DNA from: Alloyangia pacifica | GTDB lineage: Bacteria > Pseudomonadota > Alphaproteobacteria > Rhodobacterales > Rhodobacteraceae | DNA: 64,000 nucleotides | NCBI RefSeq assembly: GCF_020524285.1 | Contig: NZ_JAIVKX010000004.1 | Span: forward strand, 248,001 to 312,000 | Reading direction: 5' to 3' | Shown here: in pieces, positions 45,840 through 55,836 of the stretch | How positions within the stretch are numbered: position 1 is the first letter of the stretch | How the letters are laid out: each line of letters starts with the position of its first letter | Program-made: the position numbers and the translations under genes | Notes under the pieces: generated by a model | The model's input: the letters and a program-made list of their open reading frames with translations, nothing else | The model's database searches: none | Told to the model about the DNA's origin: nothing

Positions 45840-46199
45840 ATGGCCCGGATTCTTCTGATCCTTCCCGACCAGGACCAGCGCAGCGCGCTGGATCGCATCC
45901 TCGCCGAGGGCGGCCATGATGCCTTTCAGACCGCCACTGCCGTGGATGCCCGGCCGCTGATCGAAAGCGGCCAGTATGATCTGGTGATGCTGGATCCGGA
46001 ACTGCCCGACCAGGACGGGTTCGACTTCCTGCGCGACCTGCGCGCCGGCAACACCCGGCAGCCGATCGTCGTGCTGAACCGCTACGCACGGGTCGCCACC
46101 ACGCTGATCGCCAAGGCGCTCGGCGCGAGCGGCATCCTGACCATGCCCTTCACCCGCGGCGAGTTCTTCTCGACCATCGACGACGCCATCGCGGCCTGA
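45840..46199 (+). CDS. Stand-alone receiver-domain protein
   Basis: A 119-residue protein consisting only of a response-regulator receiver fold. Asp52 in MLDPELPDQDG aligns with the phospho-acceptor. The switch Thr/Ser is Asn80 and the conserved Lys is Met102 (TMPF in place of the usual KPF), so phosphorylation chemistry may be impaired. No histidine kinase is adjacent. An AAAGGAG ribosome site precedes the ATG. Its partner is unknown. Confidence 0.9.
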   Translation: MARILLILPDQDQRSALDRILAEGGHDAFQTATAVDARPLIESGQYDLVMLDPELPDQDGFDFLRDLRAGNTRQPIVVLNRYARVATTLIAKALGASGILTMPFTRGEFFSTIDDAIAA

Positions 46200-46391
46200 C
46201 GCCGCCCTGCGGCAGGCCGGCGGCCCTGCCTGCCGCCCTGTCGAGGAGGAGAGGCGCAAGCCCTGCGCCCCACCTAAGCGTCATCGCCCTCAGACAGAAT
46301 TTTGAAGCCCGCCGCGCCGCGCCCGGTGCAGACAGCAGACCGAGCGGGCAGTGCAGAGCACCCGCCCCCCGACTGAGGCTGAAGCCCGGCC

Positions 46392-46778
46392 TCAAAGCCG
46401 CGGGAGCGGCGCTCTTCGAAACGCGATATCGCAGTTCTTTGCGATGCTGGCTTCTTCCAGCGCATCCATCCTGCCCTTCAGCCGCGCGACCTCGGAGGCA
46501 TTCGCGTCGTTGCCCCCGACAAGCATTGCGGCGGGCCAGAACAGCACGATCGCAACGCTCGCCACGACGGCGTCGTTGCGCGCCTTGCGGTTTTGAAGGC
46601 TGAAGGTCTGCGCGGAGCGTTCGGAGATGCGCAGCGCCTCCTGGGTGACCTGGCTGCAGGAATACGACTGGAACTGCAGCGGAGAAACATACTGACCGGA
46701 AATATACTCAGACTTCGTCGCACAACCCGAAGTTACAACACAGGCAGCGAGCCAAATGGCTGCAAGCTTGAAGTTCAT
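46392..46778 (-). CDS. Small lipoprotein (paralogue A)
   Basis: A 128-residue protein with a signal peptide ending in TSGC (Cys19, probable lipidation). A conserved block follows: YVSPLQFQSYSCSQ, a helix, a hydrophobic segment VASVAIVLFWPAAMLVGG and a C-terminal helix ARLKGRMDALEE. It is closely related to the gene at 47114. The inner hydrophobic segment suggests a lipoprotein that also inserts or packs in the membrane. Function unknown. Confidence 0.8.
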   Translation of the reverse strand: MNFKLAAIWLAACVVTSGCATKSEYISGQYVSPLQFQSYSCSQVTQEALRISERSAQTFSLQNRKARNDAVVASVAIVLFWPAAMLVGGNDANASEVARLKGRMDALEEASIAKNCDIAFRRAPLPRL

Positions 46779-47113
46779 ATCTTCATTCCCTTAACAGATA
46801 GCCCCCACAAAAGGCGGATTTCCGCTCATGAAATCAACCTTGCGTAGTTTTTGCTTTCACTTCTCTCGCGAGGGATGTGCCCCTACGGCAACAGCCCCTA
46901 TCAGGGACATGGGCGCCCATTTGCCGTCGAGACCGCGAAGACGACCGCATTGAATATTGGGGAAAATTGGGTTTACGCCGCGCTGCAGCGGTCATGCGCG
47001 ATCCCCCTCCCTTCTAGGGGCGACCATCGCACGCCGCCAAGACGCCGAGGGCCCGGGCCCCTCGCGGGACCCAGGACACATGCAAGTTTCAAGCCAGTGA
47101 TGAACCCGGATGC
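46779..47113. other. Intergenic region between the paralogous lipoprotein genes
   Basis: A 335-base gap with an AT-rich left side (46780-46860), presumably the promoter of paralogue A, and a GC-rich right side. I see no RNA gene, repeat or terminator with a clear T-run. Confidence 0.4.
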
Positions 47114-47503
47114 CTACGTCGCCTCGGGCAAAGGCGCCTTGCGGAATTCCAGCCCGCAGTCCTTCTGAATACTCGCGCTTTGCAGGGCATCCATCTGCCC
47201 CTTGAGGCGCGCCAGTTCGGCGGCATTCGCACCGTTCCCGCTGACGAAGAAGGCCGCGGGCCAGAAAAGCACCAAGGCGACGCCGGTCGCGACAGCGTCA
47301 CTGCTGGCTGTTTTGTTCTGAACGAGCATCGCACGCGCCGAATATTCGGAAACACGCTGCGCTTCCTCGGTGATCTGGCTGCAAGAGTATGACTGGAATT
47401 GCATCGGCGACACATATTGCGCCGCGATATCTGTGGATTTCTTCGCGCAACCCGAGATCGCAACACACGCAATTAGCCCAAGGGCGACATTCAAATAACT
47501 CAT
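47114..47503 (-). CDS. Small lipoprotein (paralogue B)
   Basis: A 129-residue predicted lipoprotein with lipobox ISGC (Cys19). By hand alignment about 63 of 97 residues are identical to paralogue A from the YVSP block onward, including VALVLFWPAAFFV and ELARLKGQMDAL. I chose ATG 47503 because it opens the signal peptide. The two genes are tandem on the same strand, 335 bases apart, and their function is unknown. Confidence 0.8.
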   Translation of the reverse strand: MSYLNVALGLIACVAISGCAKKSTDIAAQYVSPMQFQSYSCSQITEEAQRVSEYSARAMLVQNKTASSDAVATGVALVLFWPAAFFVSGNGANAAELARLKGQMDALQSASIQKDCGLEFRKAPLPEAT

Positions 47504-47765
47504 ATTAAAATTCCCAGAAATGGACATATTCAAAATAAACGTGGACCAATAGCCACGTTTTCAAAGCCTTGCCCTAGGATCATATGCGATTTTTGACATG
47601 ATTTCACCATATTTCGCACATGCGTCCTGATCGCGCACGCAGAAGAGTGATGCGCGACCATGTGGCCCGAGGCGCGCTGACGCAGGGGGCGGCGTTTTGC
47701 AACTGACGGGGGCCGGCAGCGAAACGCTGCCACGCATACGGGAGCCCCCGCACGGATGTCTGGGC

Positions 47766-48674
47766 TCAGCCGCTCATCACCTGAGAGCGTGACGTATTCG
47801 ACTGCTGTGACACCAGCCAGTCACCGAAAAGCCGCGCTTCTTCCGAGGCGCCGGGATGCAGCTTGAGATAGAACGGCTGCGGCGCGGCAATGCAGTCTTC
47901 AACCAGCGGCACGAGCTGACCGCTCTCGAGCAGCGGACCAACGAGGCCGTCCCAGCCGAGCACGGCCCCCGCCCCGTCCTGCGCCAGCTGCAGCGCGATC
48001 ATGTAGTTGTTCACGCTGACCTTCCGGCCCCTTGGTGCCGGTTGCCCGATGGCTTCGAACCACTCTGTCCAGCCGGTCCAGCCGGGTTCGGCGACGAGAT
48101 GGATCAACGGCGCGGTGCGCAGCCGGTCGATCCCGAAAATCCCGTGGGTGTCGGCAAACCCCGGCGCGCCGAGCGCGAGGATCCGATCGCGGAACAGCGG
48201 CCGATAGTCACCGTTATCGTCCGGCACCTCACCGTAGTGCAGGCTGATGTCCAGGCGCTCCGCCCCCCGCCCCACGTCGCTGACGGACTGCGAGATGACG
48301 ATGTCGGGATTCTCGCGCCAGAAGCCGCTGATCCGAGGTGTCAGCCAGAAGGCGCTCATCGCCGTGGTCACCCCCACCACCACATCCTCGCGCTCTGCGC
48401 GGTGGCGCATGTCGCGGACGGTGTCCGACATGCCCTCGAGCCCCTTGCGCACCGAGACGAAGAGGTAGGCCCCGACTTCGGTCAGCTCGACCCCGCGGTG
48501 ACCGCGATCAAAGAGCTTCCGGCCGAGATCGGACTCCAGATGCCGGATCTGGTGGCTGACCGCCGTGGGGGTGACATTCAGCTCTGCCGCGGCCTTCTTG
48601 AAGCTCAGATTTCGCGCAGCCGCCTCGAAGCAGAGCAAGGAGGTCATCGACGGAAGGTCGTAGGGACGCGCCAT
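47766..48674 (-). CDS. LysR family regulator (GcvA-type)
   Basis: A 302-residue regulator. The HTH lies at residues 8-65 (FKKAAAELNVTPTAVSHQIRHLESDLG) and the effector domain from about 90, with GcvA-like spacing. It is divergent from the Rieske oxygenase gene, and the 140-base gap between starts holds a T-N11-A dyad, so it probably controls the demethylation genes. ATG 48674 has an AAAGGCG site upstream. Confidence 0.92.
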   Translation of the reverse strand: MARPYDLPSMTSLLCFEAAARNLSFKKAAAELNVTPTAVSHQIRHLESDLGRKLFDRGHRGVELTEVGAYLFVSVRKGLEGMSDTVRDMRHRAEREDVVVGVTTAMSAFWLTPRISGFWRENPDIVISQSVSDVGRGAERLDISLHYGEVPDDNGDYRPLFRDRILALGAPGFADTHGIFGIDRLRTAPLIHLVAEPGWTGWTEWFEAIGQPAPRGRKVSVNNYMIALQLAQDGAGAVLGWDGLVGPLLESGQLVPLVEDCIAAPQPFYLKLHPGASEEARLFGDWLVSQQSNTSRSQVMSG

Positions 48675-48724
48675 GGTGTCGCCTTTGGGACAGAAGATGT
48701 CGGAAACGGGAAGAGATGATTTCA

Positions 48725-50043
<1,319 letters not shown>

Positions 50044-50044
<1 letters not shown>

Positions 50045-51114
50045 TGGGCTTCGCACGGCAAGAGCCCAGGCTCGCCTTCTGGACCGATACGGAGGCGCTT
50101 GAATGCGTCTCCTACCTGCCGGAAACGCCGGGCACGGCGACCTTCACCTTCCAGGCACCCTCGGGTGCGCTCTTCAGCTACAAGCCCGGGCAGTTCATCA
50201 CCCTCGAGCTGCCAGTGCCCGGCGGGCCGCTGCACCGCACTTACACGATCTCCTCCTCGCCTTCGCGCCCGACCTCGCTGACGGTGACCGTCAAGGCACA
50301 GCCGGACTCCCTCGGAACCCGCTGGATGCTCGACAACCTGCGCCCCGGCATGCGCATCAAGGCCAGCGGCCCGCGCGGCGAGTTCACCTACTTCAACGCG
50401 CCGGGGAAGAAATACCTCTTCATCTCCGCCGGGTCGGGCATCACCCCGATGATGTCGATGACGACGCATATGTACGACGGCGGGCGCGACGCTGACGTCG
50501 TCTTCGTCAACTGCGCCCGCCGCCCCTCGGAAATCCTGTTCCGCGAGCGGCTCGCGCACATGGCGTCGCGCATCTCGGGCATCGAACTTGCCTGGGTGGT
50601 CGAAGGCACCGACCGCTTCCAGCCGTGGACCGGCTACAAGGGCCTGTTCAACCAGTTGATCCTCGGCCTCGTGGCGCCCGACTACCTCGAGCGCGAGGTG
50701 TTCTGCTGCGGCCCCGAGCCTTTCATGCAGGCGGTGCGCGAGGCCCTCGCCGGGCTCGGCTTCGACATGGATCACTACCACCAGGAAAGCTTCGGTGCGC
50801 CCGAACCCGTCGCGCTGCCGCTCCCGGACGATGACCTGCCCGAAGACGGCGTCATGGCGGAGATCCATTTTGCCGCCTCCGACGTGACAAGCACCTGCGC
50901 CGAGACCGAAACCGTCCTGTCAGCGGCCAAGGCGGCGGGCATCAGTATCGCCTCGGGCTGCACCTTCGGCATTTGCGGCACCTGCAAGGTCCGCAAGACC
51001 GAGGGCGAGGTGCACATGGTCCACAACGGCGGCATCACCGACGACGAAATCGAGCAGGGCTACATTCTGGCCTGCTGCTCGAACCCCAAGGGAAAGGTCT
51101 CGCTCGACCTGTGA
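50044..51114 (+). CDS. FAD/2Fe-2S oxidoreductase partner of the Rieske oxygenase
   Basis: A 356-residue reductase. The FAD-binding barrel has RTYTISSSPS near 64, the NAD domain has SAGSGITPMMSM near 127 and CCGPEPFM near 221, and a C-terminal plant-type 2Fe-2S domain carries CTFGICGTCKV near 315 with a final Cys in ILACCS. It passes electrons from NAD(P)H to the oxygenase. ATG 50044 overlaps the upstream stop by one base (TGATG); GTG 50041 is less likely. Confidence 0.93.
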
Positions 51115-51198
51115 CCCGGAGCCGGGCGCGCCAGCCCCGCCCCGGCCCGCCCCCGACCGCGCGAGCCTGCACAAATCCGCGGACGCCTGACAGCCGGC

Positions 51199-51837
51199 CT
51201 ACTGACCTTTTGCCCGGTACCCGATGCGCGCCATGAAGCGCTCCATTTCCTGCTGCGGCGGGCGCTTGCCGGTGTAGATTTCGACGTAGCTCGGGAAACG
51301 GTCCAGGCGTTCCTCGACCGGCTCGTCGACCCGCATCGAGATATAGCCGACCTGCACAAGGTAGATGGTCCGGGCACGCACGTCGGCATCTTGCTCCCCG
51401 TGCCCCCAGGCCAGCAGCATGTCGCGCAGCGCCGCGAGCCGCTCCGCATCCGCACGTTGCACCCGGGCCAGCACATCCGGATCCTGCTGCGCCCAGGCCC
51501 GCACGGCCAGCTCCAGCCGGGTGTCGAAGACCGCATCCGACAGGAAGGTGCTGATCACGTTCAGCATCGCCTCTGTCTCGGTTGCGGCATAGTCACGGCT
51601 CGCCGCCAGCAGCGCGCCGGTGGTGCTGGCCTCCCAACGGTTCAGCAGCATTGCGAGCAATTGCCTGCGGTCCTTGAAGAACCAGTAGAAGCTGGTCCGC
51701 GAAAGGTTCAGCGCGGTCGCCAGCGGCATGATCTTCACCGCGTCGACGCCCTTCTCGATCAGGGTCTCATAGGCCGCATCGAGCCAGAGCTCTGGAGAGC
51801 CGCGCCAGCCGCGGTCGGGGTGTGATTCTTGGGTCAT
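51199..51837 (-). CDS. TetR/AcrR family regulator
   Basis: A 212-residue repressor-type protein. The HTH lies at about residues 20-65 (PLATALNLSRTSFYWFFKDRRQLLAMLLNRW), followed by an all-helical effector domain. It sits between the reductase and the OYE-type demethylase genes, convergent with the first and divergent from the second, so it may control the demethylase promoter in the 338-base gap. The effector is unknown. Confidence 0.92.
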   Translation of the reverse strand: MTQESHPDRGWRGSPELWLDAAYETLIEKGVDAVKIMPLATALNLSRTSFYWFFKDRRQLLAMLLNRWEASTTGALLAASRDYAATETEAMLNVISTFLSDAVFDTRLELAVRAWAQQDPDVLARVQRADAERLAALRDMLLAWGHGEQDADVRARTIYLVQVGYISMRVDEPVEERLDRFPSYVEIYTGKRPPQQEMERFMARIGYRAKGQ

Positions 51838-52175
51838 GGGGCTCCGATATGCGCAGAAGGGCCGGCATCACAGCCCGCGTTAGCACAGCCGCCCATTAAA
51901 TGTACATAACTGTCATCCCCAATCAAGCTCCTCCCCACGACATTCGAGTTCTCGACTGGAGAATGCCCGAGCCAAAATTGACCAACATTGTACAAAATTA
52001 ACTAATTAAATCATATACTAAACACCTAGATTCCGCCATCCTTCCGAGATCGACGCGGATCCACAAGGCATCATGAGCCAAAATCACTCGTGATCTTAAT
52101 ATTGACACCTATGCACATTTTGTAAAAGTCAGGGTCAGGCACTCAGCAAACGCCCCTCCGCAGAAGGCACCCAAC
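51838..52175. promoter_or_regulatory. Divergent promoter region of the TetR and demethylase genes
   Basis: A 338-base gap that is clearly more AT-rich than its surroundings. Two palindromes with core TGTACA lie at 51900-51907 (ATGTACAT) and 51988-51995 (TTGTACAA), 88 bases apart. They are candidate operators for the adjacent TetR protein. I could not fix -10/-35 boxes with confidence. Confidence 0.45.
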
Positions 52176-54212
52176 ATGTCGAACGATCCGCTCCTGCAGC
52201 CGTACCAGCTCAAGCACCTGACGCTGAAGAACCGCATCATGATCACCAGCCACGAGCCGGCTTACCCCGAGGATGGCATGCCCAAGGAGCGTTACCGCGC
52301 CTACCACGTGGAGCGGGCGAAAGCGGGCGTAGCGCTGACCATGACCGCAGGCTCGGCTTCGGTCGCGCGCGACAGCCCGCCGGTGTTCAACAATATCCTG
52401 GCGTGGAAGGACGAAGTCGTCGGCCATATGGCCAAGCTCGCGCAGGAATGCCACGACGAGGGCTGCGCGGTGATGATCCAGCTCACCCACCTCGGCCGCC
52501 GCACCCGCTGGGACAAGGCCGACTGGCTGCCGGTGGTCTCCACCGGCCACGAGCGTGAAGCTTCGCACCGCGCCTTCCCCAAGAAGATGGAAGACTGGGA
52601 CATCGCACGGATCATCGAGGACTACGCCGAGGCCGCAGAGCGCATGCAGGCCGCCGGCCTCGACGGCATCGAGATCCAGGCCTACGGCCACCTGATGGAC
52701 CAGTTCTGGTCGCCGCTGACCAACGAGCTCGACGGCCCCTACGGCGGCAGCCTCGACAACCGCCTGCGCTTCACCTTCGACATCCTGTCGGAAATCCGCA
52801 AACGCTGCGGCGACGCGTTCCTCGTCGGCGTGCGCTATACCGGTGACGAGGACCTGCCCGGCGGCCTCACCCGCGAGGATGGGCTGACCATCTCGCACAA
52901 GCTCAAGGACAGCGGGCTGGTCGACTTCCTCAACGTGGTGAAGGGCCATATCGACACCGACCCGGGGCTGACCGACCTGATCCCGATCCAGGGCATGCGC
53001 AACGCGCCGCATCTCGACTTTGCCGGCGACATTCGCGCTGCGACCAACTTCCCCACCTTCCACGCCGCCAAGATCCCCGACGTCGCCACCGCCCGCCACG
53101 CCATCGCCAGCGGCAAGCTCGACATGGTGGGCATGACCCGCGCGCAGATGGCCGACCCGCATCTCGTGCGCAAGGTGATCGAGGGGCGCGAGGATGACAT
53201 TCGCCCCTGCGTCGGCGCCAACTACTGCCTCGACCGCATCTACCAGGGTGGCATGGCGCTCTGCCTGCACAACCCCTCGACCGGGCGCGAGATCGAGCAG
53301 CCGCACACCATCGAGAAGGCCGAGGTGAAGAAGCGCGTGACCATCGTCGGCGCCGGCCCGGCCGGGCTCGAAGCCGCCCGCGTCGCCGCCGAGCGCGGCC
53401 ACGCGGTGACGGTCTTCGAGGCCGCCGACCAGCCCGGCGGACAGATCCGCCTCACCGCCCTGCAGGAACGCCGCCGCGAGATGTCCTCGATCGTCGCCTG
53501 GCGCTTCGACCAGTGCGAGAAGATGGGCGTTTCCTTCAACTTCAACACATTCGCGGATGGGGCCGACGTGCTCGCGAGCAATCCGGACGAGGTGATCATC
53601 GCCACCGGCGGCCTGCCCCACACCGAGGTGCTGAGCGCCGGCAACGAGCTGGTGGTGTCCGCCTGGGACATCCTGTCGGGCGACGTGAGGCCGGGGCAGA
53701 ACGTGCTGGTGTTCGACGATGCGGGCGACCACGCCGGCCTTCAGGCGGCGGACCTGCTGTCCGAGGGCGGCGCACGGGTCGAAATCGTCACCCCCGACCG
53801 GGCCTTTGCACCCGAGGTCATGGCGATGAACCTCGTGCCCTACATGCGCAACCTGCAGAAGCGCGACACCACCTTCACCGTCACCTGGCGGCTGAAGTCG
53901 GTCACCCGCGAGGGGAACCAACTGAAGGCGGTGCTCGGATCGGACTACGGCGATGTCACCCGCGAACGGCTGGTCGACCAGGTCGTGGTCAACCACGGCA
54001 CGCGCCCGCTCGACGACGTCTATTTCGAGCTGAAGCCGCTGTCGCGAAACCTCGGCGAGGTCGATTACGACGCGCTGGCGACGGGCGGCCTGCAGGCGGT
54101 CGAAAGCAACTCCGAGGGCCGCTTCCGCGTCTTCCGCATCGGCGACGCCGTCTCTGCCCGCAACACCCACGCGGCGATCTACGACGCGCTGCGCCTCACC
54201 CGCGGCCTCTGA
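52176..54212 (+). CDS. stcD: Old-yellow-enzyme-type demethylase, likely N-methylproline demethylase
   Basis: A 678-residue flavoprotein of the 2,4-dienoyl-CoA reductase/trimethylamine dehydrogenase group. The FMN barrel spans residues 1-340, with NRIMITSHEPAY and YGHLMDQFWSP. A 4Fe-4S segment CVGANYCLDRIYQGGMALC is near 348, and an FAD/NAD domain starts with VTIVGAGPAGLEAARVAAE near 390. StcD (N-methylproline) and DgcA (dimethylglycine) share this architecture. The absence of dgcB or sarcosine oxidase genes favours StcD. The symbol is an inference. Confidence 0.85.
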   Translation: MSNDPLLQPYQLKHLTLKNRIMITSHEPAYPEDGMPKERYRAYHVERAKAGVALTMTAGSASVARDSPPVFNNILAWKDEVVGHMAKLAQECHDEGCAVMIQLTHLGRRTRWDKADWLPVVSTGHEREASHRAFPKKMEDWDIARIIEDYAEAAERMQAAGLDGIEIQAYGHLMDQFWSPLTNELDGPYGGSLDNRLRFTFDILSEIRKRCGDAFLVGVRYTGDEDLPGGLTREDGLTISHKLKDSGLVDFLNVVKGHIDTDPGLTDLIPIQGMRNAPHLDFAGDIRAATNFPTFHAAKIPDVATARHAIASGKLDMVGMTRAQMADPHLVRKVIEGREDDIRPCVGANYCLDRIYQGGMALCLHNPSTGREIEQPHTIEKAEVKKRVTIVGAGPAGLEAARVAAERGHAVTVFEAADQPGGQIRLTALQERRREMSSIVAWRFDQCEKMGVSFNFNTFADGADVLASNPDEVIIATGGLPHTEVLSAGNELVVSAWDILSGDVRPGQNVLVFDDAGDHAGLQAADLLSEGGARVEIVTPDRAFAPEVMAMNLVPYMRNLQKRDTTFTVTWRLKSVTREGNQLKAVLGSDYGDVTRERLVDQVVVNHGTRPLDDVYFELKPLSRNLGEVDYDALATGGLQAVESNSEGRFRVFRIGDAVSARNTHAAIYDALRLTRGL

Positions 54213-54627
54213 CCGGCCAAACGCCCTCGCGACACATCAAGGCAGACTGCGGGCCGGCCCAGGACGGGCCCGCAGTCTCTACATATGGAAGCATTGTCCG
54301 AAGTGGCGCCCTATAGCAGCATTGGTCCCCGTCATACGGGTGATCGAGCACGATGGAAGGTTCGTCTCTTCATCTGCCGCCTCCAGAGGAGCGGTCACGA
54401 CCTTATCTTCGCGTCGACGGAAGCGGCAGCAGGCCACTCTCCCCCTCCATCCTCCTGCCTAGCTGCACAGAAAAGCGCCTGACCTCACACGACAAAAGAC
54501 CCCGTCATCATGCTCAGCGCATGCGGGAAGTGGTCAGCAAACAGGGTGAGATAGGTGGGGCACTTACGGGGGCATTTCTACCGCCCTCGGGCCGGAAGTC
54601 TCGTAACTTCGGTATGTTAGGAGATAT
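54213..54627. other. Intergenic region between the demethylase gene and tRNA-Gln
   Basis: A 415-base gap. It begins with a 12-bp hairpin (54244-54255 with 54267-54278) that lacks a T-run and may end the demethylase transcript. The rest has no convincing coding sequence, repeat or terminator. A small RNA cannot be excluded by eye. Confidence 0.45.
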
Positions 54628-54702
54628 TGGCTGGGGCGGTAGGATTCGAACCTACGGTGCGCGGTACCAAAAACCGGTGCCTTACCACTTGGCTACGCCC
54701 CA
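54628..54702 (-). tRNA. tRNA-Gln (anticodon TTG)
   Basis: A 75-nt tRNA on the minus strand with encoded CCA. The acceptor stem TGGGGCG pairs with CGCCCCA, the D arm reads GCCAAGTGGTAAGGC, and the T arm has GGTTCGAATCC. The anticodon loop TTTTGGT gives anticodon TTG, reading CAA. The overall sequence closely follows the Escherichia coli tRNA-Gln(TTG) pattern. One C-C mismatch closes the anticodon stem. Confidence 0.96.
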
Positions 54703-54714
54703 ACCGTGGCGCGG

Positions 54715-54743
54715 GATTTACGCCAGCCTCCGGGAGGGCGCAA
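54715..54743 (-). promoter_or_regulatory. Predicted tRNA-Gln promoter
   Basis: On the minus strand TTGCGC (-35) and TAAATC (-10) are separated by 17 bases, ending 12 bases before the mature tRNA 5' end. Confidence 0.55.
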
Positions 54744-54777
54744 CCCCCTTCTGGGAAAAATCCTGCACTTTTTTGCT

Positions 54778-55836
54778 TCACCTCGGGGAACCCTCCTCCG
54801 GGCCTCGGACGGAGCCGCCCGCTGCCCGTCGCTCGGGTCCCTTTTCCGCACTTTCGGGGTGATGAAACGCGTATTGCCCGCGCCCGGCTCTCTTGGCGGC
54901 ATAGAGCGCGACGTCGGATGCCTCGAGCACTGCCTCGGCGGTGCTGAGGCGCGCACCTGCCTGCCTCAGGGCGATCCCGATGCTGGCGGAGACCCGGGCC
55001 GCCCTGCCGTGAGCTTCGGCCTCAAAGCCGATCGGCGCCTCCAGCCGCGCGATGAGCCGCGCCGCCAGTTCTCCGAGCCGCACCCTGTCGGTCACGCCGA
55101 CAAGGACAATAACAAACTCGTCGCCGCCGATCCGCGCCACCGTATCCTCCTGCCGGGTGACCTCGAGCATGAGCGCCGCGACCCGGGCCAGGACCCTGTC
55201 GCCCGCGCCGTGGCCCAGCGTGTCGTTCACCTGTTTGAAGAAATCGAGATCCACATGCATCACGGCAAAATCCATGTCGCGCCGCAGGAGGTCGGTGAGC
55301 GCCCGGGTGAGCGCCCGGCGGTTTCGAAGACCGGTCAACGGGTCGGTGAAGGCGCGCTCCTCGGCCGCGAGCATGGCGCCGCGCAGGCGTCGATTGAGGG
55401 TGCGCGACGCTTCCATTGCGGCGGATTTCGCCTCGACCAGGTAGAGCATGTCGATCGCCAGGTCGGTGGCGGCGAAATCGCTGCTGGTGAGCGCGTGATC
55501 GCGCACCGCCTCGACCAGGCCAAGGCCGAAGGAGAGGTTCAGCACGGCACCGCCGGCGCCATCGGGCACGGCAAGCCCGCGCAGCGTGTCGCCCTGCCCC
55601 GCAAGCCGCAGCTGCAGACGCCGCCCCGCAAGCGACAGCAGGTCGGGCAGGGTCGCCACCGTGCGCGGACGGAACACCACGAAGACCCGGGAGAAGTGCG
55701 TATCGCGAAGCTCCTGCCCCGCAAGCACCCGCTGCAGGGTCGGCCCCAGCCCCTGCACCCGCCCCGAAGCGTCGAGCCGGGCATGCATGGGGCACAAAAT
55801 GTCGAGACTTGCCTGGTCCATGAGGAGCGGCGTCAT
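54778..55836 (-). CDS. Diguanylate cyclase with H-NOX-associated (HNOBA-like) domain
   Basis: A 352-residue protein. Residues 10-130 match the HNOBA-type domain: CPMHARLDASGRV, FVVFRPRT, LNLSFG and DFAATDLAIDMLYLVEA. A signalling helix follows at 135-162. The GGDEF domain has intact GGDEF at 237-241, TDPLTGLRNRRAL at its start, and an inhibitory I-site RxxD at 228-231, so it should make cyclic di-GMP and show product inhibition. The start overlaps the H-NOX stop (ATGA), tying the pair together. Confidence 0.93.
   Translation of the reverse strand: MTPLLMDQASLDILCPMHARLDASGRVQGLGPTLQRVLAGQELRDTHFSRVFVVFRPRTVATLPDLLSLAGRRLQLRLAGQGDTLRGLAVPDGAGGAVLNLSFGLGLVEAVRDHALTSSDFAATDLAIDMLYLVEAKSAAMEASRTLNRRLRGAMLAAEERAFTDPLTGLRNRRALTRALTDLLRRDMDFAVMHVDLDFFKQVNDTLGHGAGDRVLARVAALMLEVTRQEDTVARIGGDEFVIVLVGVTDRVRLGELAARLIARLEAPIGFEAEAHGRAARVSASIGIALRQAGARLSTAEAVLEASDVALYAAKRAGRGQYAFHHPESAEKGPERRAAGGSVRGPEEGSPR

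Noticed and set aside
53513-54316. A plus-strand frame overlapping the end of the demethylase gene
   Set aside because: The Arg-rich product is a shifted-frame shadow of the FAD domain.
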